Part shown: positions 44,265 to 57,976 of the stretch, in pieces
How the letters are laid out: every line of letters starts with the position of its first letter
How positions within the stretch are numbered: position 1 is the first letter of the stretch
NCBI GenBank assembly: GCA_963825335.1
Contig: CAWGSP010000001.1
Location: forward strand, 1,116,001-1,180,000
DNA: 64,000 nucleotides
Reading direction: 5' to 3'
From: Methanobacterium_B sp963825335
Lineage (GTDB): Archaea; Methanobacteriota; Methanobacteria; Methanobacteriales; Methanobacteriaceae
Translations under genes and position numbers: made by a program
Notes under the pieces: model-generated
The model's input: only the letters and a program-made list of their open reading frames with translations
What the model was told of the DNA's origin: nothing
The model's database searches: none

Positions 44265-47200
44265 ATGTCGAATAGATTTGATCCAAGTCGATCTTTAGAA
44301 TATTCCAGAGTTATATTTGAAACTAGTTTAGATGCTATATTATTAACCCATCCTGATGGAACTATTTTTTACTCCAATCCTGCCGCAGAACAACTATTGG
44401 GGTACACGGAAAAAGAGATATGTGAACTGGGTAGGACTGGATTATTGGATACTGACGACCCAAATTTACAGGTAATGTTAAATGAAAGAAAATCAATCGG
44501 TAAATCACGGGGCGAGCTTATTTTTATTAAAAAGGACGGGTCTAAGTTTCCTGCAGAGATTTCTACTAATATTTTTAAGGATGAGAACAATCATTTAAAT
44601 ACATTCATGATAATTAGAGACATCACCGGACGCAAAAAAGCTGAAAAAGAATTAAAAGAAAGTGAAGCACGATACCACACCATATTTGAAAACAACCATG
44701 CTGTTATGCTTTTAATCGAACCTGACACAGGCAAAATTGTTGATGCAAACACATTTGCAAGTTCTTTCTATGGTTATAGTTATGAAGAATTAGTTAACAT
44801 GAACATATCTGAAATAAATCTCCTCAAAGTCGAAGATGTAATTAATGAAATGCAAAAATCCAAATTATCAAAGAAAAGCAACTTCATATTCAAGCACCGT
44901 TTAGCAAATGGCAAGATTCGTGATGTGGATGTTTACAGTGCACCGATTACTGTAGACGGTAAAACCCTCCTTTATTCCATCATTCATGACATTACCGAAA
45001 GAAGAAAAACCGAAGATGCACTGCGCAAAAGCAGAAAAAGAGAGAAATATTTGGCTAACCTGTTAGAATATTCAGATCAACCCTTTGTTATTAAATATCC
45101 TGACGGACGTTTAGGACTGGTTAATAGGGCATTCGAAGATCTAACTGGCTATTCCCGGGAAGAACTCAAAAAAGTAGATTGGGCTGAGACTCTCACTCCC
45201 GAAGAATATCATGTAATGGAACAGGAAAAACTTGAAGAAATTCAATGCACAGACAAACCAGTAAGATATGAGAAAGAATATCTACGTAAGAACGGTACCA
45301 GAGTACCGATAGAATTATTGTTACATGATGTGAAAGATGATAACGGACAAATCAAATATTACTATGCGTTTATAACAGATATAAGCGAACGTAAACAATC
45401 AGAATATTTCATTCAAAACACTCTAAAGCGTTTTTATACTATTCTATCTAATATGCGCGCGAGTATATTATTGGTTACAGAGAATCACCGCATAGAATAT
45501 CTGAATCAAGCATTTTGTGATTATTTTAATCTTCAAGAGGCTCCAGAAGATCTGATAGGCATCTCAGATAAAGAAATGATCGAAAAGATTAAGTATGTTT
45601 ATAAGAACCCTGAGAAGGAACTCAACCGTATTGATGAAATAACTAAAAATTGGCAACCTGTAATTGGCGAAGAAATTTCTATGGCCCATGGAAAAACGTG
45701 TCTGCGAGATTTTGTACCGATATCCATAGGAAATAAATTCAATGGCAGATTATGGTTGCATTTGGATATTACAGAACAGAAAAATTCAGAAGAACGTAAA
45801 CAGGAAATGTTAGAATATGAACAGAGGCTTACCAAAGAACTTCAAACAACAAACGCAGAGTTACAATCAACTACACAAGAGCTTCAAGTAGCAAATGAGT
45901 TACTGCAAAATCAAAAAAATGTACTAGAATATTTTAACGTACAATTAGAGGAGAGCAAATCTGATTTACAGAGTATACTTGATCTAACCCCTACGGTTAT
46001 ATGGATAGCCCATGATCCAGAATGTCGCAAAATAACTGGAAACGCTTATTTAAACAGGATTATGCAAGTTTCAGCTGGGGATAATATTTCTAAAAGTGCC
46101 CCAATAGAGGATCAATCTGTTAATTATCAGATGTTTCATGATAATTTGAAGCTGCACCCGGATGAATTTCCTGCAAAAGTTGCTGCTACAACAGGAGAAG
46201 CTGTTGAAGAAGCAGAGTATGATCTAGTATTTTCCGATGGAAGAATTGTTAAACTATTATTGGCAGCTGTGCCTTTATTTGATGCAGAGGGAAATGTTAG
46301 GGGATCTATTGCTGCAGGTATGGACATTACACATCATAAACTAATAGAACAATCACTTCGCGAGAGTGAAGAAAGATTACGCCTAGCACAAATTAGAGGT
46401 AATGTAGGTGTGTGGGACCGTAATAATATTACAAATGAATTTAACTTTACACCCGAGCTAGAACAGTTATATGGTGTAACTCCTGGAACCATAAAAACAT
46501 ATAATGACTTCCGTGAACTAATTTATCCCGATGACAAATCGAAAGTTGAGGCAGAAAGAGATAATAAAATTGCAAATCATGAATCATTTGATATCGAATT
46601 TCGCATTTTACATAAATCCGGTACCATAAGATGGATCTCATCAAGAGGTGGGGCCATTTACAATGATGATGGTGAAGTAATAAGGATTCTTGGGGTAAAT
46701 TTAGATATAACAGAAAGAAAGGTGGTTGAAACTGCTTTGAAAGAATCCAACAAAGAGTTAGAACAATTTGCCTATGTATCTTCACATGATCTGCAGGAAC
46801 CTTTGCGTATGGTGACACTTTTTACTCAGCTATTAGAACGTAAATACCGGGATAAACTCGACAAAGAAGCAAATGAGTACATTGATTTTATAGTTGACGG
46901 GTCAAAACGTATGAAAATGTTAATTGACGATTTATTAGCCTTTTCTAGAATCAATACACAAACAAAAGAACATGAAACTGTAGATCTAAAAGATGTCCTA
47001 AGCACTGTTTTATTGAATCTACAAGCATCCATAGATGAGAATAACGTGCAAATTACCAACGATCCACTTCCACAGATCCAAGGCGATCAATCAAGAATGG
47101 TTCAATTTTTCCAGAATTTGATATCTAATGCCATTAAATTTAATGACAAAAAAACTCCGAAAATTCATATTTCAGTTAAAAAAGATCAAAATCGATGGTT

Positions 47201-47420
47201 ATTTGCAGTAACTGACAATGGTATTGGTATGGATCCCAAATATTTAGAAAGAATATTTACGCTCTTTCAGCGTTTACACACGAGACAAGAATACGACGGC
47301 ACTGGAATTGGACTCGCAATTGCGCAAAAAATAATCCAACAACACGATGGAAAATTATGGGCAGAGTCTGAACTTGGAAAAGGAACCACATTCTTCTTCA
47401 CATTACCTTCACATGATTAA
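44265..47420 (+). CDS. Multi-PAS sensor histidine kinase (cytoplasmic)
   Basis: 1051 residues with no membrane segment. About six PAS/PAC modules in tandem (roughly 12-130, 132-256, 258-380, 384-520, 566-700, 702-828), with a predicted coiled coil at 520-565 (repeated TTNAELQSTTQELQ-type heptads). HisKA follows at about 830-897 with the phospho-acceptor in SSHDLQEPLR, and the HATPase has its N box NLISNAIKFND near 951, DNGIGMD near 983 and GTGIGLAIA near 1012. All catalytic boxes look intact. No receiver or response regulator is nearby, as is usual for orphan archaeal kinases. GAGGT lies five bases before the ATG at 44265. The ligand is unknown. Confidence 0.92.
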   Translation: MSNRFDPSRSLEYSRVIFETSLDAILLTHPDGTIFYSNPAAEQLLGYTEKEICELGRTGLLDTDDPNLQVMLNERKSIGKSRGELIFIKKDGSKFPAEISTNIFKDENNHLNTFMIIRDITGRKKAEKELKESEARYHTIFENNHAVMLLIEPDTGKIVDANTFASSFYGYSYEELVNMNISEINLLKVEDVINEMQKSKLSKKSNFIFKHRLANGKIRDVDVYSAPITVDGKTLLYSIIHDITERRKTEDALRKSRKREKYLANLLEYSDQPFVIKYPDGRLGLVNRAFEDLTGYSREELKKVDWAETLTPEEYHVMEQEKLEEIQCTDKPVRYEKEYLRKNGTRVPIELLLHDVKDDNGQIKYYYAFITDISERKQSEYFIQNTLKRFYTILSNMRASILLVTENHRIEYLNQAFCDYFNLQEAPEDLIGISDKEMIEKIKYVYKNPEKELNRIDEITKNWQPVIGEEISMAHGKTCLRDFVPISIGNKFNGRLWLHLDITEQKNSEERKQEMLEYEQRLTKELQTTNAELQSTTQELQVANELLQNQKNVLEYFNVQLEESKSDLQSILDLTPTVIWIAHDPECRKITGNAYLNRIMQVSAGDNISKSAPIEDQSVNYQMFHDNLKLHPDEFPAKVAATTGEAVEEAEYDLVFSDGRIVKLLLAAVPLFDAEGNVRGSIAAGMDITHHKLIEQSLRESEERLRLAQIRGNVGVWDRNNITNEFNFTPELEQLYGVTPGTIKTYNDFRELIYPDDKSKVEAERDNKIANHESFDIEFRILHKSGTIRWISSRGGAIYNDDGEVIRILGVNLDITERKVVETALKESNKELEQFAYVSSHDLQEPLRMVTLFTQLLERKYRDKLDKEANEYIDFIVDGSKRMKMLIDDLLAFSRINTQTKEHETVDLKDVLSTVLLNLQASIDENNVQITNDPLPQIQGDQSRMVQFFQNLISNAIKFNDKKTPKIHISVKKDQNRWLFAVTDNGIGMDPKYLERIFTLFQRLHTRQEYDGTGIGLAIAQKIIQQHDGKLWAESELGKGTTFFFTLPSHD

Positions 47421-47460
47421 AATTAAATAATGGGAATTAATAAAATTATGGAAAGTTAAG

Positions 47461-47907
47461 ATGAAAAGTAATGAATTGTTATTAAAACTTAAACACCAGG
47501 CAGACAGGTTTAAGCCAATGATTAAACAGGATATCAGAGAAAATTTAGATCCTTTAGATCGTATGATGTCTCGTTACAACCTAGATAATTACAATGAAAT
47601 AATTAACCACACTACAGAGGGGTTAGATGAAAAAATTGATACAGAAAAATTAGATGATTTTACAGTTAGGATTGATAATTATTTTGATACATACGCCCCC
47701 AACCAAGAAGAATTTAAGGAATTCATAAGGATAATATCGATATATTTGACATTCATTGCTAAAAAACCATTACACCCTCCAGGTATAAGGTTTTCAGATG
47801 GATCGGGTGTTTGTTTAGATGGGGATTCTTATTATTGTTCTGCTAAGAAGGTTTTTATAAAAGATAAACTTTCGTTGTGCAAGTATTGTGTAGCAAAGAC
47901 CATTTAG
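47461..47907 (+). CDS. DUF2115 (UPF0305) family protein
   Basis: 148 residues. The C-terminal pattern HPPGIRFSDG, then VCLDGDSYYCSAKK and LCKYCVAKT, with four conserved cysteines, fits the methanogen-specific DUF2115/UPF0305 family and suggests a metal site. The N-terminal half is helical and charged. Function unknown. It starts 40 bp after the kinase and ends only 43 bp before the duplicated rRNA segment, so its transcript may run into rRNA operon 2. Confidence 0.75.
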   Translation: MKSNELLLKLKHQADRFKPMIKQDIRENLDPLDRMMSRYNLDNYNEIINHTTEGLDEKIDTEKLDDFTVRIDNYFDTYAPNQEEFKEFIRIISIYLTFIAKKPLHPPGIRFSDGSGVCLDGDSYYCSAKKVFIKDKLSLCKYCVAKTI

Positions 47908-48076
47908 AGATGAATAAAAGCATTTCATTGTCTGAAGTAAATCTCATTTTTTGCAGTAATTTCTAATAATTTTGTAAATCTACAGGGTGGTAGTATAGTA
48001 TGTGCTACGATTTATTTGGCGTTGGCTGGAGTTTTTGAGAATATCATTCTATGAAGGCTGTTTTTCCAATCGTAGC

Positions 48077-48092
48077 TATATTATTATATGAG
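48077..48092 (+). promoter_or_regulatory. Candidate internal rRNA promoter in the shared leader
   Basis: CTATATTATTATATGAG in the shared leader (the same sequence lies near 19646-19661 in copy 1) is the best TATA-like element available to operon 2. Transcription would start near 48115, just before the 16S processing-stem arm at 48136. It might be the common core promoter, with the upstream one in copy 1 as an extra. Confidence 0.35.
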
Positions 48093-48273
48093 GGCTCAAA
48101 CCCTTGCGAATAGCGAATTGTTTGAGTTTGATGTTGGTTTCTTGGTAGATGTGGTGACATTTGGTTGCTATAGATACCCCCTTAATTTTCCAAATTAAGT
48201 GATTTAAATTACTAGGTTATATTTTATATCGAATACTTCTCAATAAACATTATGAACTCCGTTTCATTTTGAT

Positions 48274-49761
<1,488 letters not shown>

Positions 49762-49833
49762 ATACAAAAATAATAAGTCGGGTATCTATTGTCGATCAGA
49801 CACTAAACATTTTACCAAGAAACCGATTCAAAT

Positions 49834-49907
<74 letters not shown>

Positions 49908-50163
49908 TCCTTATTTTTATATTTATATAGAAATTTTTACGTGCAGCTGGTATTCTAGACGAATATTTGGTGAAGGGATATATAAAAAATCCTTTTCAGG
50001 GTTTTTATGATTATCCGTGTATATGTAACCCTACTGGCATTAACTAATTAGAATAGAAAATTTGTCAGATAAATTTTTTAGAATAGTTAATCTAGAAGAA
50101 AAGTTTAAAGCTTTAGAATTTAGATTTGAATTTGAATATATATGATTTTACTTTGAAATCATG

Positions 50164-53123
<2,960 letters not shown>

Positions 53124-53345
53124 TATGATTTCATTTAATACTGTAAATTTATTTGATTTGGGTTTGGGTTTATTTTTCTTGAGCCTTTTTCTTTAGATTA
53201 TATTGTTTTATGGGTTTTATGTGATGTTTTTTTTTGTTCTAGTTAGGTGTATTCAGTTGGGGTGAAGGTATACTACGGATATAATATATAAAAATAATAT
53301 TTTTTTTTGTATGTCCAATTTTTTTGTAGTTGAATTTTATTTTGG

Positions 53346-53466
53346 TTCGGCGGTCATAGCGGTTGGGTTACACCTGGTCTCGTTCCGATCCCAGAAGTAA
53401 AGTCTTCCTGCGTTTTTGGTTGTACTGTGGGTTAGCGCCTATGGGAACCCTTTGACGCTGCCGGCC
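53346..53466 (+). rRNA. 5S ribosomal RNA, copy 2 (operon-linked)
   Basis: Same sequence as the 5S of operon 1; helix I GGCGGT/GCTGCC. Ends are approximate. It is followed within 95 bp by a third, diverged 5S gene. Confidence 0.92.
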
Positions 53467-53521
53467 ATTTATAATCACAAAAAAAAACTTAAATCATAAT
53501 TAACAAATTTCAATAGATCGA

Positions 53522-53532
53522 TTAAATATAAA
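53522..53532 (+). promoter_or_regulatory. Candidate promoter of the third 5S gene
   Basis: TTAAATATAAAT lies about 30 bp before the third 5S gene, the usual distance from an archaeal TATA box to a transcription start. It lies outside the duplicated segment. If used, this 5S gene is expressed independently. Confidence 0.4.
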
Positions 53533-53560
53533 TATTACAAAAATAATATTAATTCATTGG

Positions 53561-53681
53561 TACGGCGACCATAGCGGTTGGGTTACACCTGGACTCGTTC
53601 CGATCCCAGAAGTAAAGTCTTCCTGCGTTTTTGGTTGTACTGTGGGTTAGCGCCTATGGGAACCCTTTGACGTTGCCGGCC
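53561..53681 (+). rRNA. 5S ribosomal RNA, third copy (sequence variant)
   Basis: Full-length 5S gene about 95 bp after the second. It differs from the other two at about five positions: in the 5' strand (TACGGCGACC for TTCGGCGGTC), one base in the loop region (GGACTCG for GGTCTCG), and one in the 3' strand (GTTGCC for GCTGCC). The changed helix I bases stay paired: GGCGAC with GTTGCC. This covariation indicates a functional gene and not a decayed copy. Confidence 0.92.
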
Positions 53682-53734
53682 ATTCTTATTATATATTAAT
53701 TAACAAAATACTCAATTTGAAACCCTATTTATCT

Positions 53735-53802
53735 GGTGAAATTTAATTCACCATTCCCGTCTCATAGTCATCATCTCCTATCAGAGTGATGGCTATGGGC
53801 GG
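53735..53802. other. Two tandem hairpins after the 5S genes
   Basis: GGTGAA-N6-TTCACC (53735-53752) is followed at once by a larger stem: CCCGTCTCATAGTCATCA... (from 53756) pairs with ...TGATGGCTATGGGCGG (to 53802), about 16-18 pairs with small bulges, then a C6 run. Could end the rRNA transcript, protect its 3' end, or be a small RNA. No U-tract follows. The rest of 53803-54065 shows nothing. Confidence 0.45.
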
Positions 53803-54065
53803 AACCCCCCATTACAGACTAATTTTATTTAAATTTAAAAACAAATCATCAACAACACTAAGAAACATATTGTTTTCAAGTTTTTCATTCATTTAAACAA
53901 CACATGTTTTTTGATCGTTACTATCAGTTTATTCACATACTATCACTATTATAATCATAACTTGTTAATGGGAACATTTTAATTTTAAACACAATCAAAC
54001 TGTCTACATATTACGTTGTATTTGTAAAGAATCATGTATATAAGACGGCTTAAAATATCTTAATA

Positions 54066-54656
54066 TTATATTCTATTCATCAATTCAGAACATTTAACAC
54101 CCTTTGGAATGATAATAATGCCTTCGTCTGGATTCCCGAGTTTTCTATAACAATTTTTTTTGTATAAAGCACCGGTAAATGCTGCCATACATGCATCTAA
54201 TTCATGTTCTGATACATTGTCTGGTAACGCAAAATATTTACCTAGATCTGTTTTAATATCTTTAAATCCCAAGACCTTCTGATCGGTTCTTGGATGTGTT
54301 TCAAACACATCATAACTTTCTTTAAGGGAATTTCCCAATTCAATCCCGCGAAATGTAAGCATCTTCATACCCCTGAATGTTAAGGGTAAAACAGATCCAT
54401 ATTTACGTATATCCCTTTCAGCCTGTCGGAAATGCCCACCAACAGAACATTCGCAATTCTTCTCGAGACAACACCGGCCTTGGGGTAGTGATAATGGTGC
54501 ATCAATTAAAATAACCGAGGGTTTTGTTTCATTTACCATCGATAAAATTTCTTCATCAGTAAAAAGAGTACATGTAACTAATTTTTCATCGTCTAAAATA
54601 CAGATGCCGCTGGGATTTTCAGCTTTACCCGCCAGATCTATTCCTAATATTTTCAT
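54066..54656 (-). CDS. DUF429-family protein (RNase H-like fold)
   Basis: 196 residues. The N-terminus ILGIDLAGKAENPSGICIL and the following IDAPLSLPQGR carry the conserved aspartates of DUF429, which is predicted to have an RNase H-like fold. A cysteine cluster CCLEKNCEC and HFRQAERDIRKYG follow, and SEHELDACMAAFTGAL gives the C-terminal acidic motif. Predicted nuclease or nucleotide-handling role; not established. Single gene between non-coding stretches. Confidence 0.78.
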   Translation of the reverse strand: MKILGIDLAGKAENPSGICILDDEKLVTCTLFTDEEILSMVNETKPSVILIDAPLSLPQGRCCLEKNCECSVGGHFRQAERDIRKYGSVLPLTFRGMKMLTFRGIELGNSLKESYDVFETHPRTDQKVLGFKDIKTDLGKYFALPDNVSEHELDACMAAFTGALYKKNCYRKLGNPDEGIIIIPKGVKCSELMNRI

Positions 54657-54906
54657 GGTATAAATCTATAAATTTTTTTATTTAATATGTGTGTGGGAAT
54701 TGAGCAGATCGAAGGTGTGGATCCTCCTAATTTTGCAGGCATGAATGAATGTATTTTATATTTTTTTGTATCATATTTTGTTGATGGTTTCATGTTATTG
54801 ACCTCATTATAAACAGATTTATGTCCATTTAAATTCGATGTCTGTATTAGAAATTGTTAGACTGCATCGAAGATATTGGTTCAAAATGATTTAGCACCCG
54901 AATTTA

Positions 54907-56829
54907 TCAATTAAACTTCTTGAGTACTTCTTTATATACATCCTTCAATTTGCTATCCGATGTTTCGTACATTCTTCTTAGTATCAATTCTGGAGTACTT
55001 CGTGCGAAATAGTCCATGCGTGGCGTTCTATCCACAATCAAATTGTAATTTTCATCCAGGCCATTGGCTTCGATTCCATCTACGCGGACATCGGTGTATT
55101 TCAATATTTCCCTAGCCATATGGGTGACTATAACAGCTAACGATTCAGAATCTCTTATAAAGTCCATAAAGCTCGAAATGATTTTTACTGCGGCTTCAAG
55201 TTCTGTTATTGCTTCAAGTTCGTCTAGTAATATTAATTTGTTTGTTTCTTTGATCACGATAGGCATGAATGTTCCAAGGAAAGATTCGAATGCCCCTGCG
55301 TCTAATGAACGTTTTTTGCTGAAGAAATATACTTCATCTACTAACTTGACACGTGCCTTCTTTGCACATACTGGCATGCCCATCTGGGACATTATGCTTA
55401 TCTGTGCAATGGTTTCTAAAAGGGTGGTTTTACCTCCACTATTTGCACCGGTTAGTAGAACAACATTTTCGGGCGATTCAAGGGTGTAGTCGATCCTTTG
55501 AATTTTGTTATCATCTTCCCTTGCAAGGTTTAGATGGATCCCTTCATGAAAACTGAATCCATCACCGATGGTTGGTGGGTTAAGTTGGTAATGGTATGCG
55601 AACGACCCGAGTGTGAACTCATAATCAAATAAAAGTATTTCTTGTATTTCTTTCTCAACAGTAGGTATGGTATTTGAAAGTATTTGGGCGGCTTTGACCT
55701 TCTCTTCAAATGCATTGAGATATTTTTTGGACATTTCTATTTTTTTAACCCGTTCGAGTTCTGTGTTGTCGATCTCAAGTGGATATTTTTGTATGAATGG
55801 ATCGAATGAGCATCCACTCTGTTCACGCACTTCAACTCTTGCCTGGTTTATTACTTCGTCGAATATTTTTTGTATCTTCTTGGGCATTCCTTCATTTAAG
55901 AGATCTAATACTTCTTCACCCTTAAGATCTACCATTTTAATTGCATCTTTGAGTTTTTTATCGGCTGTTGCCTTGGATTTCTCCACTATTTCATCAAAGA
56001 TTGTTTCATCAAATTCTTGGGATTCTAATGAATCTATTATATCGAGAACATCTCCAAGTACGGATTCACGACCCAATAAATTCTTTATTTTCAGGGTGTT
56101 CTCGATGATGTCATAATTCTTTGTGTAGTATGATAGTACAGTTTCGGGAATTACTTCGTAGTTCTGTGCTGCATTGTTTACCATTGCTATGTTTTGTGAT
56201 TCTAATTCCATTAATCCTTCATCGTATACGTAGATGATTAATTCGAAATCGTCAGGATTTTCTAGTTCATCCCCGGTTATTATTGGGCAGTAATTGTTGA
56301 GGCCCATTTCGATCAGGTTATGGTAGTCGTCTCGTGTTTCTACTAGGATGGCGTGTGTTGGATCATAATTGGGTTTGGGTTTGGTGGGTGAATCAATTTT
56401 TTTAAGCAGTGTTTTCATGTCATCTAATGGTAGTTTGCTTACAGCATATTTGGCATTCATAACAAAATCTATACTTTCTACTATGCTATCTTCATCCTTG
56501 AGGGGGCTCATCAGTAAAATCCTGTTTTTACTGTAGTTGGTGTTGGCAAACTTGAGAATTCTCTCTATTATATCATCGTATATCTGAGTTGCTTGCTCAG
56601 TTTTGAGAAATTCCCGGGTAGGATTACCCAGAACAGTGTTTATAATGTTAATAGCCTTTTTTTGACTCACACCATCAATGCTGGATAGGCGGTCAACTTC
56701 ATAATTTTTAACAGCTTTCAAAAATTCTTCCTCGTTGCCAAAACTTGAAATCAGTTTATCAGCCTGACGTTCTCCTATGCCCTTTATTTCTTTTAAATCC
56801 AATATTCCACTGGTTTTATTCGCGTCCAT
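54907..56829 (-). CDS. MutS-family ATPase with N-terminal helix-hairpin-helix
   Basis: About 640 residues. The N-terminal 70 residues contain two HhH motifs (IKGIGERQADKLISSFG, IDGVSQKKAINII). A long helical core follows, then the MutS ATPase: Walker A LLTGANSGGKTTLLE, FFSKKRSLDAGAFESFLG, Walker B KLILLDELEAIT and VIVTHMAREI. There are no mismatch-recognition domain I or Smr nuclease domains, so it is neither MutS nor standard MutS2 but the archaeal HhH-MutS type. Probably binds branched or recombining DNA. The ATG at 56829 (AGGGGT upstream) is preferred; one at 56853 and the track start 56928 are alternatives. Confidence 0.85.
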   Translation of the reverse strand: MDANKTSGILDLKEIKGIGERQADKLISSFGNEEEFLKAVKNYEVDRLSSIDGVSQKKAINIINTVLGNPTREFLKTEQATQIYDDIIERILKFANTNYSKNRILLMSPLKDEDSIVESIDFVMNAKYAVSKLPLDDMKTLLKKIDSPTKPKPNYDPTHAILVETRDDYHNLIEMGLNNYCPIITGDELENPDDFELIIYVYDEGLMELESQNIAMVNNAAQNYEVIPETVLSYYTKNYDIIENTLKIKNLLGRESVLGDVLDIIDSLESQEFDETIFDEIVEKSKATADKKLKDAIKMVDLKGEEVLDLLNEGMPKKIQKIFDEVINQARVEVREQSGCSFDPFIQKYPLEIDNTELERVKKIEMSKKYLNAFEEKVKAAQILSNTIPTVEKEIQEILLFDYEFTLGSFAYHYQLNPPTIGDGFSFHEGIHLNLAREDDNKIQRIDYTLESPENVVLLTGANSGGKTTLLETIAQISIMSQMGMPVCAKKARVKLVDEVYFFSKKRSLDAGAFESFLGTFMPIVIKETNKLILLDELEAITELEAAVKIISSFMDFIRDSESLAVIVTHMAREILKYTDVRVDGIEANGLDENYNLIVDRTPRMDYFARSTPELILRRMYETSDSKLKDVYKEVLKKFN

Positions 56830-57083
56830 AATAACCCCTAGATAATCATCCATATGCCCTACTATTTGTTCCGTAATATAAATCATTTTAGAGACCAGAT
56901 GAGAAGTTCTATATAATGAATATTCCATAGTCAGATAATGTTAAGATCAACATGGTCTGACATTAATTTTTTGGGATTTGTTTAGGAAAAGTTTTAATTT
57001 AATCACAACTAAGTAGGTTTATCTGTTAGTAAAAAATTTTTTGATGAGACTAGAAAAAATCGAATATTCTGTGATGGTACCCA

Positions 57084-57911
57084 ATGGAGTTTATAATCTA
57101 CCTAATACTGCTGCTTTTTACAGGTGCACTTGTTGGTTTTGCATCTGGTCTTCTGGGTGTTGGGGGCGGGTTTATTATGGTTCCTGTTCAGTTTTTCCTG
57201 CTCACAAGCATAGGGATAGATTCGACAATTGCCATAAGAGTGGCCTTTGGTACTAGTCTGGCCGTTATATTGCCAACAGCTATTAGTGGTGCAATTGGAC
57301 ACAAACGTAGGGGCAAGGTATTGACAAGGCCTTTGATGTTGATGGGGAGTACAGCTATACTTGCATCATTTATTGGGGGGACGCTAGCCAGTCATCTGCC
57401 AGGTTCATTTCTAACTATAAGTTTTGGTGTGTTGGTTCTTGTATCTGCTATATGGATGTTAACTGCTGATTACTCTATACTTAATACAGTTCCTAAAAAG
57501 GGCGTTTTAAACTATCTTATAATTGGATTTATTGCGGGATTATTGTCGGGATTGCTTGGTATAGGTGGTGGAATGGTCCTAATTCCAATACTGGTACTGT
57601 TAATGGGATTCAATATACGCTATGCAGTTGGTACCTCGACTGCAGTTATAGTATTTACAGCAACAGGGGGTATTGTAGCTTATTTACTAAACGGCTTTAA
57701 TATAACCGGACTACCACCCTACTCAGTTGGATATATAAATCTTATTCAACTAGTGGTTCTTGCAGGAGCAAGTATTCTTACAGCACAGTTAGGTGTGAAA
57801 GCATCCCACAGACTCCCAGAAAAACAGTTGAGATATGTGTTTATAGTTGTAACCATCTATATTGGGTTGAAGATGATAGGAGTATTCTCCTGGCTGGACC
57901 TGCCCCTATGA
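57084..57911 (+). CDS. TauE/SafE (DUF81) family membrane exporter
   Basis: 275 residues with about eight hydrophobic segments in two homologous halves, each opening with a glycine-rich signature: GFASGLLGVGGGFIMVPV and GLLSGLLGIGGGMVLIPI. The family moves sulfite, sulfoacetate or other anions out of cells. Substrate not determinable. The start is the ATG at 57084, with a weak GATGG upstream. Confidence 0.87.
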   Translation: MEFIIYLILLLFTGALVGFASGLLGVGGGFIMVPVQFFLLTSIGIDSTIAIRVAFGTSLAVILPTAISGAIGHKRRGKVLTRPLMLMGSTAILASFIGGTLASHLPGSFLTISFGVLVLVSAIWMLTADYSILNTVPKKGVLNYLIIGFIAGLLSGLLGIGGGMVLIPILVLLMGFNIRYAVGTSTAVIVFTATGGIVAYLLNGFNITGLPPYSVGYINLIQLVVLAGASILTAQLGVKASHRLPEKQLRYVFIVVTIYIGLKMIGVFSWLDLPL

Positions 57912-57976
57912 TCTCAAATTTAGACATGATAAAAACAAAAAAAGGATGCAGTTAATTTTTTTTTAGACTCCTAAAC

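Noticed and set aside
53756..53802. CRISPR repeat or tRNA fragment
   Set aside because: Only one inverted stem, no repeated units and no tRNA arms.
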